From: Neocallimastix lanati (nom. inval.)
Lineage: Eukaryota > Neocallimastigomycota > Neocallimastigomycetes > Neocallimastigales > Neocallimastigaceae
DNA length: 64,000 bases
Assembly: GCA_016946835.1 (NCBI GenBank)
Contig: JACVTC010000049.1
Span: forward strand, 1,082,501 to 1,146,500
Direction: 5' to 3'
The notes under the pieces were generated by a model. That model did not search any database and was not told the origin of the DNA. It saw only the letters and a list, made by a program, of their open reading frames with translations. The position numbers were made by a program, and so were the translations under genes. Positions 21,358-32,159 of the stretch are shown here, one piece after another (within the stretch, counting starts at the first letter, position 1; every line of letters starts with the position of its first letter).

Positions 21358-22766
21358 TATCGTAACGGAATATTCATTTTCATTTTTTGGTAATTATTCG
21401 AAATATTATTTTTATTCATACTTGCTATTTCATTATTATGTATATTATTATTTATACTTGCTATTTCATTATTGCGTATGTTACTATTCATACCTAAATT
21501 CTTATAGTTACTGTTATTATATTCATTGCTATTATAAATATCAATAATAAAATAATTATTTAAATCATAATTAATATTATTTTCTTTTTGAAAAATATTT
21601 ATGTTTTCTGTTTTATTCGGTGTGTTATTATTTTTAAATCTGTTGTTTTCACCACTGTTATTACAATAATTTGTATCATAATTGAATTTTCTTGTATCAT
21701 CTATAGTTTTAAATTCTAAATATTGATTATCATTATTATTATTTTCTTCTTCTTCTGAAGTGGTGCTTATTTCACATAAATTTATTTTAACTATACTACT
21801 ATTGTAACATAATTCAATGTCATTTATTTCATCTACTAAAATATTTAATTTTTGGAATTGTTCTGCTTGGTGTTTAATATTGTTATGAGGATTCTTAGGG
21901 TTAAAGGGGCAGTTGTAAACTAAATGGTTTTCACTATCACATAAATAACAACGCTTTTTCTTATTATTTATACTTCTTTTATTATTGAATTTCTCGTAAA
22001 TGTCGTCTTCATCACAACTTTCGAAATTATTGCTTTTGTCTTTATTTTTATTCTTATTTTTTCCTTTAGATATTTGTGATATTTCCTCTTCTTTTTCTTT
22101 ATTTTTTCCTGGGATAAAGATTCTACGATTTCTAATTTGCTTCTTCATATCTTCTAATATTTCATCGACGTCTTCTGAGATACTGTATCTTATTTCCAAG
22201 AAGTTTAATTGTTTCTCTGGTAGTCCTTTAGACAAGTAGTTTGATTTTTCCTTATTGTTAAGTTTATTATTTAATTTTCCTAACTTTTGCGTGATTTCTA
22301 AAAATTCTTCGATGTATTCTAAAGTTTCTTTATCACTTTCGGCCCTCATATTTTCTAATCTTCTGTAGAGTTTTGGTATTTCATTGAATTCTTCTTCGTG
22401 ATATTTCTTCTTGAGTACTTTCAATATTAAGTATGCTGAATTTTTTTCTTCTTCTTCACTTCTAATAAAGGATTTTATTTTTGCATCAACCGATTTTCTT
22501 AAAAAGCTCAAAACTTTGAAGTTGTTCATTCTATGTTCCTTAATTTTGTTTTCACCTTCTTCAGATAAGATATCATTTCCCTTCTTATTTTTAGTTGTAT
22601 ATTTCTTCTCTACTTCTTTTACTATATTATCTATGTTTTTGTCTACGTACTCACTTAATCTAGCGCCTTGGAGTTCGAAGATAAAGTCTTCATACCATTC
22701 ATCGTAGTTATCTTCAGTTAGGATGTATTCCATCCTATTAAGAGCTATTCTAGTTGTTCCGGTCAT
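21357..22766 (-). CDS. Copia-type Gag (UBN2-like) of a gag-only element
   Basis: This 469-aa protein starts at ATG 22766. Residues 1 to about 225 follow the copia Gag plan: MEYILTEDNYDEWYEDF near the N-terminus, VLSFLRKSVDAKIKSFI, then LKVLKKKYHEEEFNEIPKLY and NYLSKGLPEKQLNFLEIRY. A CCHC knuckle CYLCDSENHLVYNC (CX2CX4HX4C) lies at about 275-288 after a Lys-rich stretch. The rest is Asn-rich. With a polypurine tract and LTR downstream and no protease, integrase or RT, it appears to be a non-autonomous element. It is separate in sequence from the copia Gag at 25196, so a different helper may be used. Confidence 0.75.
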   Translation of the reverse strand: MTGTTRIALNRMEYILTEDNYDEWYEDFIFELQGARLSEYVDKNIDNIVKEVEKKYTTKNKKGNDILSEEGENKIKEHRMNNFKVLSFLRKSVDAKIKSFIRSEEEEKNSAYLILKVLKKKYHEEEFNEIPKLYRRLENMRAESDKETLEYIEEFLEITQKLGKLNNKLNNKEKSNYLSKGLPEKQLNFLEIRYSISEDVDEILEDMKKQIRNRRIFIPGKNKEKEEEISQISKGKNKNKNKDKSNNFESCDEDDIYEKFNNKRSINNKKKRCYLCDSENHLVYNCPFNPKNPHNNIKHQAEQFQKLNILVDEINDIELCYNSSIVKINLCEISTTSEEEENNNNDNQYLEFKTIDDTRKFNYDTNYCNNSGENNRFKNNNTPNKTENINIFQKENNINYDLNNYFIIDIYNSNEYNNSNYKNLGMNSNIRNNEIASINNNIHNNEIASMNKNNISNNYQKMKMNIPLR

Positions 22767-22897
22767 TTTACAAATGTATTAATATATTACTAATATTATT
22801 TAATGAATTTGTTTATTAATTACAAATTGCTAATTACTATTTCTAAATACTAATTACTAAATTTATAACAGAATCAATAATTACAATTATTTTATTA

Positions 22898-23551
22898 TGT
22901 CAAGGATTTGATATAAATTAATTTATATTTAATACTACAAAAATAACAATTTAATTATAAATATAATTTGTACTCCTTAAATCCTTGTACCGTTCATAAC
23001 CAAATTAATATTATATTACATATTAATTAATATTATCCCTTTTATACATTATTGAACCCCTAATATATTAATTGATTAATATTGTATTACATATTAATTA
23101 ACATTATCCCTTTTTATATTAATTAATATAGTTGAATATTATTTATAAAAATTGTTTTTTTTATTAATTATATTATTTTATATATTTTTATTATCTTATA
23201 TTATATATGTATTATTCTATTACTTTATATATTAAAATTATATTTTATATTGTTATCTTTAAATTAGTATTTATTAAAATATATTATTAAATATTTTATA
23301 TTGTTTTTCAAAATATAAAAGAACTAAAAAATATTCTTTTTTAAATCTTTGTAAGATTATTATTTACAAATAATCTGATAATTTTATAATAAAACATATT
23401 AAATAAAAATATAGTTAATTAAAAGTTTAATAATAAAATAATATTTTATATTTGAATAAATCAATTTATAAAAATAAAATAATATCAAAAGGTTATTAAT
23501 TTAAAGGCTTCCAACCAAGTTTACCCTTTAATCTAAGTACCAACTTAACAT
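22898..23551 (+). mobile_element. Solo LTR (family L)
   Basis: It begins TGTCAAGG and ends CTTAACA, and is flanked by a perfect 5-bp duplication TATTA (22893-22897 and 23552-23556). It holds TATAAAAG (23314) and, 34 bp on, TTTGTAAGATTATT, the promoter module shared with other C-type LTRs. It sits in the leader of the gag-only element on its left. Confidence 0.8.
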
Positions 23552-24017
23552 ATTATTTTAATATTTAGTATTATTTTTCAATAAAGTTTTAAAACAAATA
23601 ATTAATGATACGCAACTTATAAAAAAGTCACTTTAGGGTCGGGACAAACAAGTTTTCTTAATATAAAATAATATATTCTAATAATAAGAATTAAATAACA
23701 CACAAATAAAAAAAAAAATTTAAACAAAGATAATAATATTATTTAATATTTTAGTATTTTATTATTTTCTCTGTTTTTATATTTCAAATTAATAATTTCA
23801 TATATTTATCTCTAAAATCTATTTTCTATATTTATTATTTATTATAAAATTTCTCTTTCTATTTTCTAATCTTAATTATAAAGTATAAATCTCTTATTTT
23901 AACTATTGAGTAATTCTTTTTCTCTAAGAATTCCCCTTTCTAATTATTTAATGATTGATCTTTTTATACTAAGTTTTCTCAATTCCTATTGGTAGTTAAT
24001 TATTATTTAATTATATT

Positions 24018-25058
24018 TGTTAGAAATAAGTTTAATATAGTTAATATAAAATTAATATATAATTAATAAATATAAATATAGTTAATAATAAATAATTATA
24101 ATATCATAAACATAAAATATATGTATAAATGTTAGTGGCGTATTATATCAGATGATATATATCACACATATTATAAAGTTTTGGTAAAAAAAAAATAGAT
24201 TATAAATCAACACTTCAATAATAACACTAAAACACAAAATAATAGTTTTAAAGAACAAGTTTTATTAATTTTTTAAATATTAAAATCTTTATTTATTTTA
24301 AAGTGTTATTAACAAGAAATCGTTAATAACAATTACATCGATTAAAATACATGAAATTTAATAACTATTTATATTTTTATCTTATTACATTTATAATATA
24401 TAATTCCTATTGAATTATATTATCTAACTATTTATTTAAAAACAATACTAACCTAAACTAATAATAAATAATTAACTATTACTAAATAAAGAGAATTATA
24501 ATTAATAACTAAAATAAATATAATCAATTCTAATTGAGTTCATTTATTATTTATTTATTATTTAAATATTATTAGTAAATTTATTATATATTTTCTATTT
24601 AAAAATAATATAAAAGTTGTCATAATTATTTAATATAAATTTAGCATAAAATGCCGTAAGTTTCAACATGACTAATTGCATAGTTTCATGTTGTTAATTT
24701 ATCTTGTGAAAAACCTTAACTCTTATTATTTAAATTAAATTACATAAAAAGAAATGATTTTCAAATACTAGTTTCACAAGAGAAGTTTTTAATTTATTAG
24801 TATGATTGGGAAAAAATCGAAATTATGTTAAAATTATTTTCAATAATTTTATACACGTGATTTCAAATAAATTTATTTTAATTTTTACTTAAATTTATGA
24901 TTAAATTTAATTAAAATTATTTAAAGATATTAATAATATCTTTACACATATATATATGTAAAATTATTATAAAAATGTATGTTATAAATAATCAACAATG
25001 TAATATTTTAATATACGGAACTTTTAATAATAAATAAATAAAGTGTAATTTTATAACA
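24018..25058 (+). mobile_element. 5' LTR of the copia element, interrupted
   Basis: The arms 24018-24171 and 24952-25058 together match the 3' LTR at 30411-30671 almost base for base. The uninterrupted 3' copy shows the exact pre-insertion sequence (CACACATATATATATGTAA). Confidence 0.95.
24172..24946 (-). mobile_element. Solo LTR (family J) nested in the copia 5' LTR
   Basis: 775 bp matching the LTRs of the chromodomain element Ty3-4 (51825-52597 and 57838-58610), with target duplication CATAT (24167-24171 and 24947-24951). It carries a few differences from them, so it is an older insertion of that family. Confidence 0.95.
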
Positions 25059-25084
25059 GATTAAGAGTCTCAAGACTCTACGTT
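25059..25084 (+). promoter_or_regulatory. Hairpin at the expected primer-binding position
   Basis: Right after the LTR end, AGAGTC (25064-25069) and GACTCT (25074-25079) form a perfect 6-bp stem with loop TCAA. No TGG-type binding site is visible here. It may pair with an internal, anticodon-arm part of a tRNA, as in copia elements of insects, or self-prime. Inference. Confidence 0.4.
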
Positions 25085-25195
25085 AATAATAGTGGATTTA
25101 TATATGTGTTTTTAAATTTTAAAAAGTGTGTGTTTTAAAGTTCTAAATAGTGTATTTTAGAGTGAAATAAATTTTAATAAAATTAAATAAATAAA

Positions 25196-28100
25196 ATGAG
25201 TAATAAGGAGGAGAATGGAACTAAAGATATTTTAGATAGTTCCAACTACAGATTATGGAAGCAACAATTATATTTTCTTCTAAAAGAAAAGAAATTAGAA
25301 CAACATGTTCTAAGAGAATTAATTAAAAAAGTTTCAAGTGATAAACTTAGTGAGGAAAAGAAGAGATCATTAACCTTAGTTGATGGAACAACAGATATTT
25401 ACTACAGTGAAGATACTTCAGAAAAATCTATCACTGATGATGCTACCGCTAAGAAATTTCTCATGAATAGTATTTCAAATGATTTAGCAAGTAAAATAGA
25501 TTTTATATCATCAACTGCATATGAAATTTTCAAATTAATAGCTACATTAAATCAACGTAGTAGAAGTGAAAGAATAGAAGAAATTAAAGAGGAACTAATA
25601 AAGTTAAAATATGATCCAGATAATGATGGAGCCTTATCTATATTCATATCTGATATGAATTTAAAATTCAAGGAATTAGAAAATCTTAAAGAAAAATTAG
25701 AATATCAAGATAAATTTAATTATTTATATAGTGCTATTCCAGAAGATTTAGCTATAAAATCAAATATCTTGAGTTGTGAACCTAATTGGGAAGAAACAAC
25801 TTCACATCTAATTAAAGTTTCTCAACAATTAAAGAGCATACAAGAAATTATTATTAAAAAGGAAGAAAGAGCCTCTACTTCACTAAATGTTGAAACAAAA
25901 ATTAAATCTAATTATATTCGTGATAATCAAAATAATAATAATAAAACTCGTAATAATTATAATCAAAATCAAAAAGGTTATAATTACAGTCAAAATCAGA
26001 AAAGAAATACCTATTATGATAATAATAATAATAAATCAAGAAATTATAATAATAATAACCAACAAAATAAATTAAATAAAAATAATATTAAATGTTGGAA
26101 TTGTGGAAGGTTTGGTCATTTTTCTGATGAATGCAGATTTAAAGATAATAGTTACAAAAATAATAATAAAAGAAATAAGAATCAACAAAAACGAAATAAC
26201 TATAATAGAGGGAAGCACCATATAAACAAAATACAATGCAAAAATGCCGAAGTAAATAATATAAATAAAAATTATATTGATAAACACGAAGAATATTTCT
26301 TCGAAGATTATAATGATTCATATAATTTTGAATCAAATAATATTTTTTGCAATTATTCAAAAAACCTTTTGCCAATGCAAAAATTAAAATATTACACATG
26401 CAGTAATTCATCAGAAGATAAGAAAAACAATAAAAATGATAAAAACAAATTGAACGCGTGGACACTTGATTCCGGAACTACCTACCATATGACCGGAGAT
26501 TTAGAATGTCTATCCAATATAACAAAGTTTAATAAAAGAATATATTTCGCCAATGGAGAAAATGTAAAATCAAAATTTATAGGAACATATAAAGGATACA
26601 TTAATGATAATAAAATAAATTTAAAAAATGTTTTATATGTACCTGTATTCAAGAGAAATTTAATATCAATAGACTGTCTTAGTGATCAATATTTTAAAAC
26701 AATTTTTCAAAAGATTAATAATAAAAATAATGTAACTATTTACAACAAAAACAATAATAAAATATACAGTACCAATGCTAATGAATCCAGAACTTACACT
26801 ATATGGACCTCTAAAAGAAAAATTGAATTTACAAATAACTCACTTTGTATCAATATTTCTTCTGAATCTGAAAAAGATGATAATATGAATACATGGCATC
26901 GGAGATTAGGTCACTTTAATATTAATAGTTTAAAAAATATTTTATCAAAAATTGAAAATAAAAATAAATGTAAAATATGTGCTCACTCCAAATTAAGAAA
27001 TTTTCCGTTCCATACTAATGAAAGAAGGGCTTCTGAACCATTTGAAAGAGTCCATATGGATACAGTCTCCTTGAAACAAAGTTCACTTTATGGAAATAAA
27101 TGTTTTTTAACTATTCTGGATGACTATTCTAGATACGGATGGGTCATCTTTTGTAAATCTAAGAGTGAAGTTTTTAATATTTTTCTAATTTGGTATAATA
27201 GAGTTAAAAATATTTTTAATAAAACTATAAAATATTTACATTCGGATAATGGTACCGAATTTATAAATAATAAATTTAATGAATTTTGTAATATGAACGG
27301 TATTATTTTTGAACATACTATTCCTAACAACCCGCAACAAAATGGTAGAGTTGAACGTCTTCATGGAACTTTATTACCTAGTGCTAGAGCAATGTTAGAA
27401 GACGCTCATTTAAATCATGTATTTTGGGAGGACGCTATTACTACAGCTAATTATATACATAATAGAATCCCTCATAAAGGTAATAATAATAATATTCCTT
27501 ACGAACTTTTATATAATGAAAAAGTGGACTTTAAAAAATTTAAAGTTTTTGGATGTCAGGTTTTCTATTACGTTCCTAAACAATTCCGTAAAAAATTGTC
27601 AAACTCTGCTCTTCCAGGTATTTTTATCGGTTATGATCAAAATCCCTCTGCTTACAAAATATACGATATTACTAATAATAAAGTTATCCTTTCCCGTTCG
27701 GTTGTCTTTTTTGAGGAGACTCCAGGTAATTGTAATTCTCCTTCTTCTATTCCTGAATTTATAAATTTTACTCCATATTATGAAATCGGGGGAGACAATA
27801 ATGATGATGACTTTGACTTTCATTTAAATACTGATAATACTGATAATAACATTAATAATAACATTAATAATGACAATAATAATATTAATAACGATAATGA
27901 TACTAATAATTATAATAATAATAATAATATGAATACTAATAATAATAATAATGATTTAAGTAACACAAATAATAATATAAATAATTTTATAAATGAAAAT
28001 AATAATAATAATATAAATAATTTAAATAATTTACCATATTACTATAATAGTAATATAAATTATTATGATCCTTCTATTTATGGTAAAAATTTTTATGGCC

Positions 28101-30382
28101 AATATAATTATAATACTCCAAATTATTATCAGCCATATTATAATTACAATAATTTAAAACAAAATTTTTCTTCTCCTGTTTTAAATTATCCTCATTTAAA
28201 TTTTCAAAGTGGCCATTTAAATAATTTAAATGTAAATTTTGAAAATGATAATAATTTAAAGGATTATAATAATAATAATTTATTTTCTGAAAATGATAAA
28301 ATTAAAAATATTAATTTAATTAATAATAATAATTTAAATAACAATAATAATAATTCTAATTTAAACATAAACAATGAAAATTTAAATTCAAATTTAAAAT
28401 TTAAGAATAATCAAAATAAAATTCAAGAACATACAATAAACAATTCAGGAAATAATACCAATTTAAATAATAATCAGGAAATATTAAATAACATTGATAA
28501 TAATAATAATATTAATAATAAAGGTAATTATTTTGAATTAAAAAATTTAATTAAAGATAATTTAAATATAAATAAAGTAAATAATAATTTAAGAAATGTA
28601 AACAAAGAATTAAATTTAAATAACAAAAATGTAAGTAAAGAATTAAATTTTAATAATAATGTGAATAATAATATCAATAATAATAATGGTAAAAATGGCG
28701 AAATTGTAAGTAAAAATACAAATTTACATAATGAAATTAACTCTGTAAATGAACAATTAAATTCAAAATTAAAAAATAATTTAAATTCAAATAAACAATT
28801 AAATGTAAACAAACATTTAAATTCAAAAATTGAAAATTCCGAAAACAAAAATTTTAATAAACTTAATGCTGCTAAAAGAAAATTCAAAGGAGAAATTGAA
28901 AATGATATTAATAAAAAAATAAAAAATTTAGCTAATTTTGAATTATTTTCATGTAATAATGAAGTATTAAAACCTCCTTTAAGTTTTAAAGAAATTTATG
29001 GACGACCTGATGAAGAATTATGGCTAAAGGCTGTGGAGAACGAATTAAATAATATGAAAAATAAAAGGGTATATAAATATGTTCCTTATATTCCAAAAGA
29101 TAAGAATGTAATATCCTGTAGATGGGTATTTACATATAAAAAGGACGATAAAGGTAAAATAAATAAATATAAAGCTAGATTAGTTGCAAGAGGTTTTTCA
29201 CAAATACTAGGTATAGATTATAGAGAAACCTTTTCGCCAACTTTAAAACAAGACTCATTAAGAATAATAACAGCTTTAGCTGTTTATTACAATTTTAATA
29301 TTTATCAATTAGATATAAAGGCAGCTTACTTAAATGCCGACTTAGAAGAAGAACTATACATGGATATTCCACAAGGTGATAAAAATTATAATAATGGATT
29401 CTGGAAATTAAATAAAGCTATATATGGACTTAAACAGGCAGGTAGAATGTGGAATTTTAAAATTAATGATACATTACTAGAATTAGGATTTAATAGATGT
29501 AAAAGTGAGCCTTGTGTATATATAAAAAAGGATAGAAATAATAATATTATATGTATTTTAGCTATTTATGTAGATGATATTTTAATAGCTGGTAAAAATA
29601 AAGAAATAAATAAAATTAGAGAAGAAATTAAAAGTAAATTTGAATTAAGTGACATTGGTGAAATAGATTTCATAATAGGAATAAAATTTGTTAAATGTAA
29701 TGATGGTTATATATTACATCAATCACAATATGTAGATAAAATATTAGATGAATTTAAAATTGATAAATATGATGAAATATCAAACATGATGTATTATAAA
29801 AATGAAAAACTTAGTAAGAAAAAATTCAACCAAAAATTATATATGAAGGCTGTTGGATGTTTATTATATTTGGCTATAGGAACAAGACAAGATATAATGT
29901 TTGCTACTAGTAAAGCTTCAAGAAAAAATCAGGATCCCACTTACGAAGATTGGTTCAACGTTTTAAAAATTTTTAGATATTTAAATGGAACCAAATATTA
30001 TGGATTAAAATTTACTAACAATATTGACTTAAATATTTTTGTTGATGCTGATTTAGGTGGAGACGAAAGATCAAAAAGGTCAACTACTGGTTTTCTAATT
30101 TTAATGGGTTCTACACCAGTCTCATGGTATTCCAAGCTTCAACAATGTGTGGCTGTGTCAACAGCTGAAAGCGAATATTATAGTTTAAATGAATGTGCTC
30201 TTAAATGCTTATGGATAAAGAATTTCTTGGATGAATTAAATATTAATACAGGATGTATGACAATTAAAATAGATAATAAAGCTGCGATATATAACAGTAA
30301 AAACGAAACAATTAATCCCAAGTCAAGACATATAGATTTAAAGTATCACAAAATTAGAGAATTGAAATACTTTACTATATAA
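25196..30382 (+). CDS. Copia Gag-Pol polyprotein
   Basis: This single 1728-aa frame has the domain order of Ty1/copia. Gag is 1 to about 230; the CCHC knuckle CWNCGRFGHFSDEC is C300-C313; protease WTLDSGTTYHMTG has D425-S-G. The integrase zinc region WHRRLGH starts at H568 with KCKIC; catalytic D622, D684 and E720 leave exactly 35 residues between the last two (DD35E). A very Asn-rich insert fills about 880-1255. RT follows (CRWVFTYKKDDKG, RLVARGFSQ, QLDIKAAYLNADL, YVDD at 1458-1461), then RNase H (VDADLGG...STTGFLI, AVSTAESEYYSL, RHIDLKYHKIRE). The protein stops soon after this last motif and lacks the usual xADxxTKPL-type end, so the RNase H C-terminus looks truncated. Start chosen at the first ATG after the leader. 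Confidence 0.95.
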   Translation: MSNKEENGTKDILDSSNYRLWKQQLYFLLKEKKLEQHVLRELIKKVSSDKLSEEKKRSLTLVDGTTDIYYSEDTSEKSITDDATAKKFLMNSISNDLASKIDFISSTAYEIFKLIATLNQRSRSERIEEIKEELIKLKYDPDNDGALSIFISDMNLKFKELENLKEKLEYQDKFNYLYSAIPEDLAIKSNILSCEPNWEETTSHLIKVSQQLKSIQEIIIKKEERASTSLNVETKIKSNYIRDNQNNNNKTRNNYNQNQKGYNYSQNQKRNTYYDNNNNKSRNYNNNNQQNKLNKNNIKCWNCGRFGHFSDECRFKDNSYKNNNKRNKNQQKRNNYNRGKHHINKIQCKNAEVNNINKNYIDKHEEYFFEDYNDSYNFESNNIFCNYSKNLLPMQKLKYYTCSNSSEDKKNNKNDKNKLNAWTLDSGTTYHMTGDLECLSNITKFNKRIYFANGENVKSKFIGTYKGYINDNKINLKNVLYVPVFKRNLISIDCLSDQYFKTIFQKINNKNNVTIYNKNNNKIYSTNANESRTYTIWTSKRKIEFTNNSLCINISSESEKDDNMNTWHRRLGHFNINSLKNILSKIENKNKCKICAHSKLRNFPFHTNERRASEPFERVHMDTVSLKQSSLYGNKCFLTILDDYSRYGWVIFCKSKSEVFNIFLIWYNRVKNIFNKTIKYLHSDNGTEFINNKFNEFCNMNGIIFEHTIPNNPQQNGRVERLHGTLLPSARAMLEDAHLNHVFWEDAITTANYIHNRIPHKGNNNNIPYELLYNEKVDFKKFKVFGCQVFYYVPKQFRKKLSNSALPGIFIGYDQNPSAYKIYDITNNKVILSRSVVFFEETPGNCNSPSSIPEFINFTPYYEIGGDNNDDDFDFHLNTDNTDNNINNNINNDNNNINNDNDTNNYNNNNNMNTNNNNNDLSNTNNNINNFINENNNNNINNLNNLPYYYNSNINYYDPSIYGKNFYGQYNYNTPNYYQPYYNYNNLKQNFSSPVLNYPHLNFQSGHLNNLNVNFENDNNLKDYNNNNLFSENDKIKNINLINNNNLNNNNNNSNLNINNENLNSNLKFKNNQNKIQEHTINNSGNNTNLNNNQEILNNIDNNNNINNKGNYFELKNLIKDNLNINKVNNNLRNVNKELNLNNKNVSKELNFNNNVNNNINNNNGKNGEIVSKNTNLHNEINSVNEQLNSKLKNNLNSNKQLNVNKHLNSKIENSENKNFNKLNAAKRKFKGEIENDINKKIKNLANFELFSCNNEVLKPPLSFKEIYGRPDEELWLKAVENELNNMKNKRVYKYVPYIPKDKNVISCRWVFTYKKDDKGKINKYKARLVARGFSQILGIDYRETFSPTLKQDSLRIITALAVYYNFNIYQLDIKAAYLNADLEEELYMDIPQGDKNYNNGFWKLNKAIYGLKQAGRMWNFKINDTLLELGFNRCKSEPCVYIKKDRNNNIICILAIYVDDILIAGKNKEINKIREEIKSKFELSDIGEIDFIIGIKFVKCNDGYILHQSQYVDKILDEFKIDKYDEISNMMYYKNEKLSKKKFNQKLYMKAVGCLLYLAIGTRQDIMFATSKASRKNQDPTYEDWFNVLKIFRYLNGTKYYGLKFTNNIDLNIFVDADLGGDERSKRSTTGFLILMGSTPVSWYSKLQQCVAVSTAESEYYSLNECALKCLWIKNFLDELNINTGCMTIKIDNKAAIYNSKNETINPKSRHIDLKYHKIRELKYFTI

Positions 30383-30410
30383 AATTTAGTATATTAAACT
30401 TACGAGGGAG

Positions 30411-30671
30411 TGTTAGAAATAAGTTTAATATAGTTAATATAAAATTAATATATAATTAATAAATATAAATATAGTTAATAATAAATAATTATAATATCAT
30501 AAACATAAAATATATGTATAAATGTTAGTGGCGTATTATATCAGATGATATATATCACACATATATATATGTAAAATTATTATAAAAATGTATGTTATAA
30601 ATAATCAACAATGTAATATTTTAATATACGGAACTTTTAATAATAAATAAATAAAGTGTAATTTTATAACA
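30411..30671 (+). mobile_element. 3' LTR of the copia element (261 bp)
   Basis: Begins TGTTAGAAATAAG just after GAGGGAG and ends TTATAACA. It matches the two arms of the 5' LTR. Confidence 0.95.
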
Positions 30672-30820
30672 ATATTATTTAATTATATTAAAATATTTAA
30701 TATTCTTTATCACTAATCCACATATTAATATTGTTATTTTCTAATTTTTTACAATTATTTTCTATTATTGTATGAGTAACGTATCATTAATGGTAGACTC
30801 GGGGTGATTCTTATTGATTT

Positions 30821-30863
30821 AAAATCAAGCAGGGGGGGACGGGTATTACCCTGCTTTGATTTT
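30821..30863. promoter_or_regulatory. Stem-loop near the LTR H terminus
   Basis: AAAATCAAGCAGGG pairs with CCCTGCTTTGATTTT (one bulge), enclosing a G-run and GGGTATTACCC. It is kept in the other copy at 58777-58820 with one change. Role unknown; in the LTR's own direction it lies in the downstream part, so a 3'-end or terminator role is possible. Confidence 0.6.
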
Positions 30864-32159
30864 AACAAAGAAAAAAAATTTTTTTTATTAAAAAGTGTTT
30901 ATTATTTATTAATATAAAATTTTATTATTTAAAGTACACATATTTAATTTTTAAGAAATATTTACAATATTTATAATTTTTTTTTGAATTTAAGGTATAA
31001 TTATTTGTTTATAATTTAAGTAATTTTATAGAATTATTGAATTAATTTTATATCAATAATTCATTTTTGTTTTAATTTTTATAAATATAATAATATAATA
31101 TTCAAATATAATTTAATTAAAAATAATTATAAAATAAATATATAGAAAATAGTTTTTACTATTTTCTTTGATATTTTTAAGTTAAATAAATTGTTTTTAA
31201 AGATTAATATAATAAATTTAATAATCTTTAATTATTTTAAATAATACTTGTAATTATTTTCAAAATAAAATAAAATTTTTATAATACTTAATTAATAAAT
31301 TTGATAATATTTAAATAATAATTTTTATAATAAGTAATAATTTTTAATAATAATTTTTAATAATAAATTTAATTAATAATCTTAATAATTTTATAATAAT
31401 ATTTAATAGTTATAATAAATAAATTTTTATAATAATATTTAATAATTTTAATAATTTTATAATATTAATAATTTATAATAATTTTTAGAATAATATTTAA
31501 TTAATAATTTTAATAATTTTATAATAATTTTTATAATAATATTTAATTAATAATTTTAATAATTTAGTATCTTAAAAGTATAATTTTAATATTTACAATT
31601 GTATTTTAATATACATATATTTAATAATATAACAATAAAGTAATTAATTAAAATTTATTTACATTATTTACAAGTTAAAATTAATTTATATCAAAATAAA
31701 TTAAATTTTATTATTAAGTTTAGGTTATCAAGAATATAGGAAAGTACAATTTAGTAAAGTTGAAATTACAACTGAATTAAATTTCAATTTCAATTAATTT
31801 CAATTAAATTATTAAAAACAAAATAATTAATAAAAATTTATAATTCATTAATTATTCTTTAAATTTTATTTATTTTATAATATTATAAGTTATTTGATCA
31901 TCTTAGGACCAGCTTAGGCCTACTGATTCTAATGATATCATATTAAACTTAAATATTATTAATAAATAAAATATTTATGAATGTGGTTCATTTCGCCAAT
32001 TTTTAAAATACAAATTTTCAATACGCCATTTATTTTTAATGGCTTGTAAAATTTTTTGTTAACGCCATAAAAAATTATAATACAATTAATTTTAAAATAA
32101 ATAAATGTATAAATTAATAAATAAATAGATAAATAAATAAAGAATATAATAATAAAAAT

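Larger units (their letters stand above)
24018..30671 (+). mobile_element. Complete Ty1/copia retrotransposon, inserted in LTR B'
   Basis: It runs TGTTAGAAATAAG to TTATAACA with target duplication ATATT on both sides (24013-24017 and 30672-30676). It has two 260-bp LTRs, one long gag-pol frame and a polypurine tract (ACGAGGGAG, 30402-30410). The 5' LTR is itself interrupted by a solo LTR, so normal transcription from it is doubtful. Confidence 0.95.
23606..30786 (-). mobile_element. Solo LTR (family B'), split by the copia element
   Basis: The arms 23606-24017 and 30672-30786 join into about 522 bp, which is the reverse complement of LTR B (3108-5534). It opens TGATACGCAAC and ends GTAACGTATCA. 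The four bases on each side are TTAA (23602-23605 and 30787-30790), a possible 4-bp target duplication. Confidence 0.8.

Noticed and set aside
28528-28887. Minus-strand 119-aa ORF inside the copia frame
   Set aside because: Shadow of the Asn-rich insert on the other strand (AAT read as ATT/TTA gives Leu/Phe/Ile).
30787-30805. TGGTAGACTCGGGG after GTATCA as a tRNA primer-binding site (also at 58746)
   Set aside because: It looked ideal, but the matching 3' LTR of Ty3-3 shows it is the outer terminus of LTR H, paired with CTTTACCA. It is a junction between two LTRs, not a leader.
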